A stretch of DNA of 64,000 nucleotides, taken from the NCBI GenBank assembly GCA_036322835.1, contig AP027304.1:682001-746000 (forward strand). Reading direction: 5' to 3'. Positions 15,951 through 24,369 of this stretch are shown here, piece after piece. The notes beneath the pieces were generated by a model. It worked only from the letters and a program-made list of their open reading frames with translations. It was not told the DNA's origin and did no database searches. The DNA comes from Tenuifilaceae bacterium CYCD (GTDB lineage Bacteria > Bacteroidota > Bacteroidia > Bacteroidales > Tenuifilaceae). Both the position numbers and the translations under genes were made by a program. Within the stretch, counting starts at the first letter, position 1, and each line of letters opens with the position of its first letter.

Positions 15951-17192
15951 TTAATCGAATTTTAAAGTTTTATCGGGACTGATTCTGGAAACCACCATTG
16001 AGGGTACAACAAGCATGGCCATTCCTACCATAAAAGCTATAATGTTAAGCACAACTACATGCATGGCATTAAGATGTATGGGAACCTCCGATAGGAAATA
16101 ATACTCCTCGTCGAGCTTTACTATTCCGAAATATTTTTGAAGTAAGCAAACGGCCAAGCCAAATATTGTTCCTACAACCAATCCCTTAACCATGATATAG
16201 GCCGATTGTATCAGAAAAATCTTTCGAATGCTCTCGTTGCTCGATCCCATTGCTTTAAGTAAACCAATAGTCCCCGTACGTTCCAAGATTATAATCAGCA
16301 AACCGGATATCATGTTTATGCCAGCCACAAGCAACATCAGAATAATCAGAACAGCAGCATTGATATCCTGCAATCCCAACCAATCAAATATATTCGGATA
16401 TTTCTCCACAATGCTCTGAACCTTTAAACGGGAATCGTCATCTAAAAATACAAAACCCACAATATCATCAACCTTTAAGGCGAGATCATCAACATCATCC
16501 AAATCGTCTATTAACAATTCATACCCTGTTACCTGATTATCGGCCCAACCATTTAACCTACGAATATGCCGCAAGTCACACAGTACGTACATTTTATCGA
16601 ACTCCACCATTTTGGTATCATAAATACCGGCAACAGTGAATCTTCTGAATCGTGGAGGTTCCTGAACAAAATAGATATCGTAAGAATCCCCGACCTTGAG
16701 CTTAAGAAGATTTGCCAGGGTTCTGGACATTACGGTTTTATTGGTTGCAACCGTATCATTGGTGCTAAAAACCTCACCCTCAACTAGGTTTTGTTTAAAA
16801 AAAGACCAATTAAAATCCGAAGCAATCCCCTTTAGAACTACTCCCTGAATGTCGTTTTGTGTTTTTATGATGCCTGCCTTAGTCCCAAAAACCTGAACAT
16901 GGCTAATCCCCTTTATTTTCTTAACCTCATCAATGCATTCCAAATCCGAAGGAATAGGGCTTGTCTCGAACGATTGGTTGCTATCGAAATTGGTTATCTG
17001 TATGTGGCTTCCAAAACCAACCACTTTCGACTTAATTTCTCGCTTAAAGCCAACAATTACAGCAATGGCAACTATCATTATGGCTATGCTGAGCGCGATT
17101 GAAACAATAGTAATACGTATGAATGGCTTTGACAGACTTACACCATCTGAACCGCTTAAAAATCTTTTTGCAAGGAAGTTTTCGAAATTCAC
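15951..17192 (-). CDS. FtsX-like ABC permease, LolC/LolE type
   Basis: Inner-membrane permease of 413 residues. The N terminus (FLAKRFL...IRITIVSIALSIAIMIVAIAVIVGFKREI) is the LolC/E start with the first membrane helix about 25-48, followed by a periplasmic MacB-like domain and a C-terminal FtsX domain with three membrane helices (about 280-405; INMISGLLIIILERTGTIGLLKAMGS is the typical coupling region). LolC/E proteins release lipoproteins from the inner membrane to LolA; the matching ATPase may be the unlinked lolD-type gene at 3940-4590. No promoter was clear in the 295 bases upstream. Confidence 0.85.
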   Translation of the reverse strand: MNFENFLAKRFLSGSDGVSLSKPFIRITIVSIALSIAIMIVAIAVIVGFKREIKSKVVGFGSHIQITNFDSNQSFETSPIPSDLECIDEVKKIKGISHVQVFGTKAGIIKTQNDIQGVVLKGIASDFNWSFFKQNLVEGEVFSTNDTVATNKTVMSRTLANLLKLKVGDSYDIYFVQEPPRFRRFTVAGIYDTKMVEFDKMYVLCDLRHIRRLNGWADNQVTGYELLIDDLDDVDDLALKVDDIVGFVFLDDDSRLKVQSIVEKYPNIFDWLGLQDINAAVLIILMLLVAGINMISGLLIIILERTGTIGLLKAMGSSNESIRKIFLIQSAYIMVKGLVVGTIFGLAVCLLQKYFGIVKLDEEYYFLSEVPIHLNAMHVVVLNIIAFMVGMAMLVVPSMVVSRISPDKTLKFD

Positions 17193-17487
17193 AATTAATC
17201 AATTTTTCACCGTAAAAATAGGAAAAGTTTCGCGTGAACTTACAATCTATAACGTCAATTATTCATAGAGCAGGACTAACTTAAGTGGCTAATGCTACAT
17301 TATACATCAATATTTTGGTAATAATATTTTAGGAATTACCCGTAAATTATTCTGCAATTCTTGCATTTTGGTGGTAAATAGTTTCATTTGGTCGATTCTG
17401 CGAAAACCCACTTAATTTCCGATCAATTCTCCAGCTATCTTGCATCCGAAAATTCTTAATTATTAACCAACCTAAACTTTTTTATTT

Positions 17488-18336
17488 ATGAAAACAAGAA
17501 AAATGATTGCCTTAGCATTTGTTGCTTTGATGGCTGGTGTTATTTTCCAAAGTTGCTCCAAAGACAACGATGTGGTTAAAGAAACTCAAGAAGCTACATG
17601 GAGCGTACGTCCTGATTTTGCAACTCTTGATACCAGACCTGCAGATGTTATTGCGCAATCACAGGTTACTGAAAAAGATGCTACTCCTGCAAAACTAGAC
17701 GAAAACACCCCAAAAGGTGCTAAGTACGCATTAGTAATTGGTATTTCTGACTATTCAGGAACTGCAAATGACCTTACATACTGCGATGACGATGCAACCG
17801 ATTGGAAAGCTCGCTTACAAACCGAAGGTTACACCGTAACCTCTTTGTTGAATACTGCTGCTACAAAAAGCGCTATTCAATCTGCTTTAAAAACTCTTGC
17901 AAGCAAGGCTATTGCTGGTAATGAAATAACATTAGTTTATTCTGGCCATGGTAGCAGTGGAAGTATTGTTACAACTGATCTTTACTACATCAGCAGCTCT
18001 TACTTTAAAACAACCTTCTCAACTGCAAAGAGTACAAAAATGTTCTTTACTTTTGATGCTTGCCAAATTGGTGCTATGGCTACTGCCCTAAACGCAAATG
18101 GTAGAGTTATTGCCGTTGCTTCAAATAAAACCATTTATTCTTATGATGGTGATGCCACCATGAAGAATGGTGTTTTCACATACTACCAAATGAAAGGTTT
18201 TGACTCTATGGGTTACATCTATGCTGAACCCGATTTCCAATATGCATGCGACCAAATGCTTGCTTGGGCTAAGAAAGCAAGAGTAAGAGTTGCTCCTTCA
18301 TATGTTGATTCTTACACAGGAAATTTTGATTTATAG
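17488..18336 (+). CDS. Caspase-fold (C14) lipoprotein
   Basis: Exported cysteine-peptidase homologue of 282 residues. A lipoprotein signal ends at IFQSC (Cys23). The caspase p20-like domain runs from about 78 (KYALVIGISDYSG) to the end, with the catalytic pair His154 in VYSGHGSSG and Cys192 in FTFDACQIGA, both in the expected contexts after beta strands 3 and 4. The small-subunit equivalent is short. The dyad is intact, so activity is likely; specificity (Arg/Lys as in gingipain/clostripain-type or metacaspases) cannot be read off. It is monocistronic, ending in a strong terminator. The 295 bases upstream (17193-17487) contain only AT-rich sequence with a weak dyad near 17310-17332. Confidence 0.88.
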   Translation: MKTRKMIALAFVALMAGVIFQSCSKDNDVVKETQEATWSVRPDFATLDTRPADVIAQSQVTEKDATPAKLDENTPKGAKYALVIGISDYSGTANDLTYCDDDATDWKARLQTEGYTVTSLLNTAATKSAIQSALKTLASKAIAGNEITLVYSGHGSSGSIVTTDLYYISSSYFKTTFSTAKSTKMFFTFDACQIGAMATALNANGRVIAVASNKTIYSYDGDATMKNGVFTYYQMKGFDSMGYIYAEPDFQYACDQMLAWAKKARVRVAPSYVDSYTGNFDL

Positions 18337-18355
18337 TATCATCCCATAAAAAAAT

Positions 18356-18387
18356 AAAAAGTGCTGCCTGTAGGGGCAGCACTTTTT
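18356..18387 (+). terminator. Intrinsic terminator of the caspase-fold gene
   Basis: GTGCTGCC and GGCAGCAC pair around a short loop, flanked by A and T runs; 20 bases after the stop. Confidence 0.92.
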
Positions 18388-18452
18388 CGTAAGTGACATC
18401 CCTTTTTCTCTTCTTACTCTGTCTGAGAAAGTCAATAAATCAATAAAATGAA

Positions 18453-18483
18453 TTGCCTTTCTGCTTGGGTTTAGGTATATTTG
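18453..18483 (+). promoter_or_regulatory. Promoter of the lipocalin-like lipoprotein gene
   Basis: TTG (18453-18455), 20 bases, TATATTTG (18476-18483): a full match. It decides the start of the next gene, because an upstream TTG at 18481 lies inside the -7 box. Confidence 0.75.
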
Positions 18484-18507
18484 ATTTATTCAAAAAAATG
18501 TATTGCC

Positions 18508-19215
18508 ATGAAAAATATTGCGATAATTATTCTATCGATAATTCTTTTTGCATGCAAGCAAAACAATAGAGAAATAGATGAACAGCAACTGCTAGGGACT
18601 TGGGAAACCATAGAGGGTTTTGATTTTGAAGAAATAACATTTAGCGTTGATGACGACGAAAGAATCGTGGATTTAGTTTTTGGACAAAAGGCAAGTGTTG
18701 GTAGTTGGAAAATACAGGATAACAATCTTATTGTTGAAGGCCCCTATGATACCTTAACCTTTACCGATGTCCAATTTATAGCCGACACCTTAATTCTGGT
18801 ACAAAAAAACGGAGTTAATTCCGTTTTTATCAGACTGGCCGATAGTAAATGTGATGCTAAAGAAATGCTGCAATCGCTAAAGAATATATCCAAAGTTGAA
18901 TTTTCAGAAATTGCCGATACAATTCTGGAAGATGACACCAAAGCTTACTACATGTATATTCCTGTAAATGTTAAAGGCGACTTTTCGGCACTGGGTAAGG
19001 CAATTGCCCCGTTGGTTAACGAATTGCCCAATTCTGGGTTTGAACTGGATAACGAATTGATTACCGAAATTCAAACGGGTTACTTTTTCGAAAACTATAA
19101 ACTGATTGTAACAAATCAATTCATCTCTCCCCTTCCAAACTCCGAGGAAGAATTAACGGAAAACAAAGATGAATCCGGAATTTATAAAGCGATTATTATT
19201 TGCTACTGCCAATAA
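18508..19215 (+). CDS. Lipoprotein with lipocalin-like N-terminal domain, function unknown
   Basis: A 235-residue exported lipoprotein. The signal ends with the lipobox ILFAC (Cys16). Residues 25-110 (LLGTWETIEGF...ITFSVDD...GSWKIQDNNLIVEGPYDTLTFT...LILVQKN) have the G-T-W start and strand pattern of lipocalin-like domains common in Bacteroidota lipoproteins. The C-terminal half is not recognised; it contains a helix and strand pattern ending in IIICYCQ. The ATG at 18508 is used because the upstream TTG codon is within the promoter. It lies between a caspase-fold lipoprotein and RNase H but each has its own signals. Confidence 0.7.
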   Translation: MKNIAIIILSIILFACKQNNREIDEQQLLGTWETIEGFDFEEITFSVDDDERIVDLVFGQKASVGSWKIQDNNLIVEGPYDTLTFTDVQFIADTLILVQKNGVNSVFIRLADSKCDAKEMLQSLKNISKVEFSEIADTILEDDTKAYYMYIPVNVKGDFSALGKAIAPLVNELPNSGFELDNELITEIQTGYFFENYKLIVTNQFISPLPNSEEELTENKDESGIYKAIIICYCQ

Positions 19216-19248
19216 TCTTGTAAATAGTCTACACCGCAAATATTTCTT

Positions 19249-19881
19249 TTATTTTCGACCAAAATCTGCAGGAATCTCACCCCATACTGATGTTTCCCAT
19301 TTTAAGATGGGATTTTCCCACTTATTGGTTTGCAACCACATTTCGGCACGTTGAATCAATTCGAAAAGAATTGCATTGCGAGGCGTTTGAACTAATTTTG
19401 TGTTGGCATTTTTTCGCCTAACCCACGATATTGCCGTTACCGAATCAGTATAAACAGGAATTTTACTACCCTGCTTTTGCAAAAAAGCTAATCCATGTAC
19501 TATTGCCAAAAACTCACCAATATTATTGGTTCCATCAGGAAAAGGCCCCTGTCTGAAAATTTCCTTTCCGCTATGGGCATCTACACCACGATACTCCATG
19601 TCCCCTGAGGCTGTGCTCCATGCGGCATCTACAGCCAACGATGGGTAAACAGGCTTTGAAACATTACCACCAATTTGCATACGAGCCTCCTGCGCTGTGT
19701 TCAATTTCATGTACTGGCCATAACTAATGCTGAAAGCTTTCTCTGCCGCCTCCCTTGTTGGAAAACCTTTAAATTTGGCACTATTAAAACCTTTAATCTG
19801 CTCCTCACACCTCTCCCAGCTATCGTAAATTCCGGGATTAAGTCCAGCCCAAACCACGTAGAAACTATTTTTCTTAGCCAT
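19249..19881 (-). CDS. rnhA: Ribonuclease H with N-terminal caulimovirus-VI-like (hybrid-binding) domain
   Basis: Degrades the RNA strand of RNA-DNA hybrids. Residues 1-50 (NSFYVVWAGLNPGIYDSWERCEEQI...FKGFPTREAAEKAF) are the Cauli_VI / RNase H1 hybrid-binding domain, as in eukaryotic RNase H1. Residues 78-210 form the catalytic domain with active-site acids Asp85 (AVDAAWS), Glu123 (IGEFLAIVHGL), Asp146 (YTDSV) and Asp206 (PADFGRK). The 210-residue length matches the two-domain Bacteroidota form. It is followed 32 bases upstream by namZ on the same strand, but functional linkage is not expected. Confidence 0.88.
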   Translation of the reverse strand: MAKKNSFYVVWAGLNPGIYDSWERCEEQIKGFNSAKFKGFPTREAAEKAFSISYGQYMKLNTAQEARMQIGGNVSKPVYPSLAVDAAWSTASGDMEYRGVDAHSGKEIFRQGPFPDGTNNIGEFLAIVHGLAFLQKQGSKIPVYTDSVTAISWVRRKNANTKLVQTPRNAILFELIQRAEMWLQTNKWENPILKWETSVWGEIPADFGRK

Positions 19882-19913
19882 TGTGCTGATTAATGTTAAT
19901 AATTAGAAAACTC

Positions 19914-21095
19914 CTATTCAAAATCGGGATAAAGTAAGTATTTCTTTCTGATTTGCTTATACCCTTCTATGCCGGATTGCCACGATTTGTGAATAGCCTC
20001 GGCATCCATTCCATCCTCTATTTGCTTACGGAGCAATGTTGTCCCCGCTAAGTTTTTAAAGAAGTTATTAAAGAAATTTTTCTTGTTTGGATAAGTTTGG
20101 TAGGTTTTAATCAGCCATTCTAAATTTATCGATTTTTTTGATCGAAAATAATCAACTGTATAATCTCTTAAATCTACTCCATAGCATGCTTTCCCTTTGT
20201 AAGGGGGATTTTTACTTGCACCAATTTTTTCAACCGGGATAAATTTAAACTGCTTACTGGAATAATTGGGATAGCCAAAAACCTGAAAAGGGAAATCAGT
20301 TCCACGGCCAACACTCACTGCTGTTCCCTCAAAAAAGCCAAGTGACGGATATAGCAAAACCGAAAGCTGATTCGGCAAATTTGGAGAAGGTTTTACGGGT
20401 AAATTAAATATTGCATCATGGGAATATCCATCGCACGGGATAACTGTTAAATTACATTTTACGCCATTATGAAGCCATCCTTCCCCATTAATCATTTGGG
20501 CAAACTCTCCCACTGTCATTCCATGAACAAGGGGAACTGGATGCATCCCAACAAAAGAACTGCAAGCCGTATCGAGCACTGGACCATCAATATAAAATCC
20601 GTTCGGATTGGGTCTATCGAGTACAATTAATGCAACATTATTCTCCGCACAAGCCTCCATCACATAATGCATGGTGGATATGTAGGTGTAAAATCGCACT
20701 CCGACATCCTGCAAATCAAAAATAACGATATCAATATCCTTAAAATGCTCCGCTTTAGGCTTTTTGTTGCTACCATAAAGGGAGATAATCGGCAAACCCG
20801 TTTTACTGTCGGAGTGATTGTTTATTAACTCGCCAGCCTCAATATTGCCACGGAAACCATGCTCGGGACAAAAAATCTTCTTGATATCTATTTTGAGCGA
20901 AAGCAATGTGTCCACCAAATGTATTGATCCCACCAAGGATGTGTGATTTGCAACAACAGCTACACGTTTGTCTTGAATTTTAGGAAGGTAAAGATCTATT
21001 CTTTCTGCTCCAACATGTATTTCCTGCCCATTGCCCCGAGTATAAACGAACTGAAAACTAAAAATCAGTAATAATATTGTCGAAAAAAATTTCAT
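19914..21095 (-). CDS. namZ: Exo-beta-N-acetylmuramidase NamZ (DUF1343)
   Basis: Exported protein of 393 residues with a signal sequence (about 1-20) and the DUF1343 family chain: RVAVVANHTSLVG, IFCPEHGFRGNIEAGE, GLPIISLYG, IVIFDLQDVGVRFYTYISTMHYVMEAC, LDRPNPNGFYIDGP, FVGMHPVPLVHGMTVGEFA, and SVGRGTDFPFQVFG. NamZ enzymes remove terminal MurNAc from peptidoglycan fragments and serve wall recycling; this function was shown for family members in Bacillus and Tannerella. Motifs are all present, including the E-H-G-F segment. It sits alone with a terminator (21199-21228) between it and the upstream aminotransferase. Confidence 0.87.
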   Translation of the reverse strand: MKFFSTILLLIFSFQFVYTRGNGQEIHVGAERIDLYLPKIQDKRVAVVANHTSLVGSIHLVDTLLSLKIDIKKIFCPEHGFRGNIEAGELINNHSDSKTGLPIISLYGSNKKPKAEHFKDIDIVIFDLQDVGVRFYTYISTMHYVMEACAENNVALIVLDRPNPNGFYIDGPVLDTACSSFVGMHPVPLVHGMTVGEFAQMINGEGWLHNGVKCNLTVIPCDGYSHDAIFNLPVKPSPNLPNQLSVLLYPSLGFFEGTAVSVGRGTDFPFQVFGYPNYSSKQFKFIPVEKIGASKNPPYKGKACYGVDLRDYTVDYFRSKKSINLEWLIKTYQTYPNKKNFFNNFFKNLAGTTLLRKQIEDGMDAEAIHKSWQSGIEGYKQIRKKYLLYPDFE

Positions 21096-21198
21096 CTATC
21101 CCCAACTGTTTTTTATTGTGCTTGACAAAGTTTACGCCAAAACCAAAAGTAACACGAAGGTAAACATTTTTATTAAAATCTATGTAGGTAAAAAAGAG

Positions 21199-21228
21199 AA
21201 GGGGTGACTTATGTAGCCACCCCTTTTA
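21199..21228. terminator. Intrinsic terminator after the aminotransferase gene
   Basis: GGGGTG (21201-21206) pairs with CACCCC (21218-21223), extended by neighbouring A/T pairs; an A run at 21190-21195 gives a U run on the minus-strand transcript. Confidence 0.75.
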
Positions 21229-21243
21229 TACTTATTTCAAATA

Positions 21244-22443
21244 TTAAAGTGTTCTGCCAGGGTATTGCTTTAAAGCAACCTCTATGCATTCCATTGCACT
21301 CTTTAGATCCTCAATCTTGAGCACATATGCTATACGCACCTCGTTCTTACCTAAGCCTTTTGTTGAGTAGAAACCAGTTGCTGGCGCCACCATTACTGTT
21401 TGGTTTTTATACTCAAAACTATCGAGTAACCATTGCGCAAACTTATCGCTATCGTCAATTGGCAGCTTAACTACAGTATAAAATGCACCCTTGGGTTTTG
21501 GACAGTAAACTCCTTCCATTTTATTAAGCGCAGCAACCATAAAATCTCTACGTTTAATATACTCATCGTAAACTTCCTTAAAGTACGATGCAGGAGTTTT
21601 TAATGCGGCTTCTGCAGCAACCTGACCAAATGTTGGTGGCGATAATCGAGCCTGAGCAAACTTCATGGCAGCAGTGTATACCTCCTTGTTTTTAGTGATA
21701 AGAGCACCAATACGCACACCACACATACTGTATCGCTTAGAAACCGAATCCAAAAGGATTACGTTATTTTCTAAACCGGGAAGTTGCATTGCCGAGAAAT
21801 GGCTATTCCCATCATAGCAGAATTCGCGGTACACCTCATCGGAGAATAGGTATAGATCGTGCTTCTTAACAATTGTAGCAAGTTGCTCCAGTTCTTCCTT
21901 CGAATATAAATATCCGGTAGGGTTGTTGGGATTACAAATTACAATACCTTTAGTTTTTGGGGTGATCAATTTTTCGAACTCCGAAACTGCCGGCAAAGCA
22001 AAATCATTAGTGATAGATGAAACAATTGGTTTTACTACAACTCCTGCCTGCATTGCAAAACTATTGTAGTTAGCATAGAATGGCTCTGGAATAATAATCT
22101 CGTCGCCTGGGTTTAAGCAGGTCATGAAAGAAATTGTAATTGCCTCAGATCCTCCGTTGGTAATAATAATATCGTTATGGGTTATTTCAATCCCAATACC
22201 CTTGTAGTATTCCGCCAACCCTTTACGGTAACTCTCAATTCCAGCCGAGTGACTATACTCAACCACTTTTAAATCGCATTTATGGATTGCATCCATTGCA
22301 ATATCGGGAGTTGGGATATCGGGTTGCCCAATGTTTAAGTGGTAAACCTTTCGCCCTTTCTTTTTTGCCTCTTCGGCAAATGGCACTAACTTTCTGATTG
22401 GTGAGGCTGGCATGGCCACACCTTTGTCTGATATTTTTGGCAT
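21244..22443 (-). CDS. Class I/II PLP-dependent aminotransferase (aspartate-aminotransferase type)
   Basis: Cytosolic fold-type I transaminase of 399 residues. The PLP contacts are visible: NGGSEAI (phosphate-binding start), CNPNNPTGYLYS (Asn of the N-P-T-G motif), LFSDEVYREF (Asp that binds the pyridine nitrogen), SVSKRYSMCGVRIG with Schiff-base Lys236, and a C-terminal VRIAYV with the substrate-carboxylate Arg. Family AspB/AspC-like; substrate may be aspartate, alanine or aromatic amino acids and cannot be decided here. It follows the DUF1573 gene by 15 bases, so they share a message. Confidence 0.87.
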   Translation of the reverse strand: MPKISDKGVAMPASPIRKLVPFAEEAKKKGRKVYHLNIGQPDIPTPDIAMDAIHKCDLKVVEYSHSAGIESYRKGLAEYYKGIGIEITHNDIIITNGGSEAITISFMTCLNPGDEIIIPEPFYANYNSFAMQAGVVVKPIVSSITNDFALPAVSEFEKLITPKTKGIVICNPNNPTGYLYSKEELEQLATIVKKHDLYLFSDEVYREFCYDGNSHFSAMQLPGLENNVILLDSVSKRYSMCGVRIGALITKNKEVYTAAMKFAQARLSPPTFGQVAAEAALKTPASYFKEVYDEYIKRRDFMVAALNKMEGVYCPKPKGAFYTVVKLPIDDSDKFAQWLLDSFEYKNQTVMVAPATGFYSTKGLGKNEVRIAYVLKIEDLKSAMECIEVALKQYPGRTL

Positions 22444-22458
22444 TGCTTCTATATATTT

Positions 22459-22884
22459 TTATTCGTGAATTTGACTTGTATCGTCTTTCGATGGTTTAAC
22501 CTCACCCTTTATGATTATCATTGTAGGGCTAACCTTTGAGTTAGAGAAAACTCTAACACTCTTATGAAACGGTCCCACTAAATTGGTGTTATACTTAATG
22601 GTTATTGAACCTTTTTCACCTGGCTTAACTGGATCCTTGGTCCACTCAGCCACAGTGCATCCACATGATGGGGATACGTTTGAAAGCACTAAAGGCACTT
22701 TACCAATATTGGTAAACTCAACAATCTTTGTTCCCTCAGCACCTTTTTCAATCATTCCGTAATCGACCTCTGTAGATACAAAAGATATCTCAGCAACGCT
22801 TGTGCTATCAGTAGATTGAGCAACAGATACAAAAGAAATCGAAGATAAAACAGCAATCAATAAAACAATCTTTTTCATGGCCAT
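22459..22884 (-). CDS. DUF1573 exported protein
   Basis: A small periplasmic or surface protein of 141 residues. The signal peptide (MAMKKIVLLIAVLSSISFVSVAQ) is followed by one DUF1573 immunoglobulin-like domain with the hallmark E-G-x-K-I-V-E-F-T-N-I-G-K-x-P-L and the S-P-S-C-G-C-T segment. The family is abundant in Bacteroidota; some members are subunits or accessory domains of surface complexes, but no common activity is established. An alternative ATG two codons in is equally good. A TAGGTTTG box (22902-22909 minus) is 17 bases before the start. First gene of a two-gene unit with the aminotransferase. Confidence 0.85.
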   Translation of the reverse strand: MAMKKIVLLIAVLSSISFVSVAQSTDSTSVAEISFVSTEVDYGMIEKGAEGTKIVEFTNIGKVPLVLSNVSPSCGCTVAEWTKDPVKPGEKGSITIKYNTNLVGPFHKSVRVFSNSKVSPTMIIIKGEVKPSKDDTSQIHE

Positions 22885-22984
22885 GATTATTTAAATATTT
22901 GCAAACCTAAACATTTTTTTAGTGCATTATTCTGCTAAAAAGCAGTAAATGCTATAAAGATGAAAATAAATTCTAACCCAAACT

Positions 22985-24367
22985 CTAGTAGTTACTCTTT
23001 CCTTTAACAACCATTTCTAGAATTTCGCGCATTACGGTATTCTCTATTTTTTTTACGGCCTCAGCATAGGCATTTTTACCAGCAACCTCAATATCAAAAT
23101 GAGCCCCAACAATTTTTTCTAAGTTCTTTCTGTAAACCTCATTTCCATCACTGTTCTTCACAGATATCATTGCGGTTAACGATGCCTGCCTGAATTCACC
23201 CGATTGGGCTGTTTGCACGGTGAATGCATCAATAGTTAAAACATAATCTGCATTGCTAGAACGCTCAACTAATGGCATTCCTGCTTCAACCAATTTACGC
23301 TTAGCGGCTTCCAGCAATAAGTTGTCCACCAATGGCTTTCCGATATTTTTTTCGGACGAACTGATATAGAAAGAAGGTTTTGTAACATTAATGGTAACCT
23401 CAAATTCTGGAACATTAAACTTTGAGAGCAATTTACGAATAGTAAAATCGGTAGTTCCCTCGCTCACTATCGATTCCAAATCTACCCTAACATTAAATCT
23501 TTCGCTTGACTTGGAGGATCTTACCGCATCAATTCCAAAACTAGCAATGCCATTAGAATCGGTTGTTGCTTTGTTTGGCGAAATCAATTTTTCGGTATAG
23601 TTAGCCTTTAAAGGGATCGCCTTTTGAGGATTCTTTTGCTTGTAATTTACCGTAAACTGAAGAGCGTTTTGCAAAACAGGTTTTCCCATTTTAACCGTTA
23701 AATCAGTAGGTCCTGAAATAGATAAATTGTTTAGCGTTGTAGATATGACCTGTATAATTTCATTTCCCAGAAAAATCTCTTTCCCGTTATAGTTTGCCAC
23801 AATACTCTCTGCAAAATACGGTTTAATCGGTTCTAGAGATTTAACAAGCAACACTAATCCTACGCGAGTTTCATCACTTTCTATGCTTTTGATCGCCTTG
23901 TCGTAATAATCAAGAGACTTCAAAACGGCATTCCGCTTTTTCTCTTCGGTTAACTTTCTATAGGTTTCTTTTGATAATCGATAGTAAACCCAATAATTCA
24001 GTTCGTCCTCCCACGTTTCAACAACCTCGTAACCCTCAAGCTCTTTTTGGGCATCAGCCCTAATAGTTGATGAGTAATCCTCGGAGAATCGCTGTTGCGA
24101 CTCAAAAGCGCTTAATACTGAATTTGACGAGATGTTAATGGAAATATCGCTAGCCATATCCGCTAAAGCATTCTGCTTTGCGGTTTGCATATAACCATTG
24201 ACGTCTTTTGTTTTCCGAGCCGACCCTATGCCAACATAGTAAAGAGCGGTTGATGGCCGAACTTGCACCCACGATGGAGAAACAGGAATCTGTGAGGTCT
24301 TCTTTGAGCCACCGCAGCTACTAATTACGACTACAGCGGCAAACATTACTATATGTCTAATTTTCAT
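22985..24367 (-). CDS. LPP20-type lipoprotein
   Basis: A 460-residue lipoprotein (lipobox VISSC, Cys18). Residues about 30-150 match the LPP20/FlgP-type domain: P-S-W-V, YYVGIGSA, A-x-x-x-A-L-A-D-M-A-S-D-I, and V-V-E-T-W-E-D-E-L-N-Y-W-V-Y-Y-R-L. The remainder contains Ig-like strands and a C-terminal region (about 335-455; AKRKLVEAGMPLVERSSNADYVLTIDAF) resembling a TolB/LpoB-like alpha/beta domain. Its ATG is 2 bases after the stop of the upstream CsgG-like lipoprotein gene, so the two are expressed together and probably act in one envelope complex. No assigned function. Confidence 0.75.
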   Translation of the reverse strand: MKIRHIVMFAAVVVISSCGGSKKTSQIPVSPSWVQVRPSTALYYVGIGSARKTKDVNGYMQTAKQNALADMASDISINISSNSVLSAFESQQRFSEDYSSTIRADAQKELEGYEVVETWEDELNYWVYYRLSKETYRKLTEEKKRNAVLKSLDYYDKAIKSIESDETRVGLVLLVKSLEPIKPYFAESIVANYNGKEIFLGNEIIQVISTTLNNLSISGPTDLTVKMGKPVLQNALQFTVNYKQKNPQKAIPLKANYTEKLISPNKATTDSNGIASFGIDAVRSSKSSERFNVRVDLESIVSEGTTDFTIRKLLSKFNVPEFEVTINVTKPSFYISSSEKNIGKPLVDNLLLEAAKRKLVEAGMPLVERSSNADYVLTIDAFTVQTAQSGEFRQASLTAMISVKNSDGNEVYRKNLEKIVGAHFDIEVAGKNAYAEAVKKIENTVMREILEMVVKGKSNY

Positions 24368-24369
24368 AG

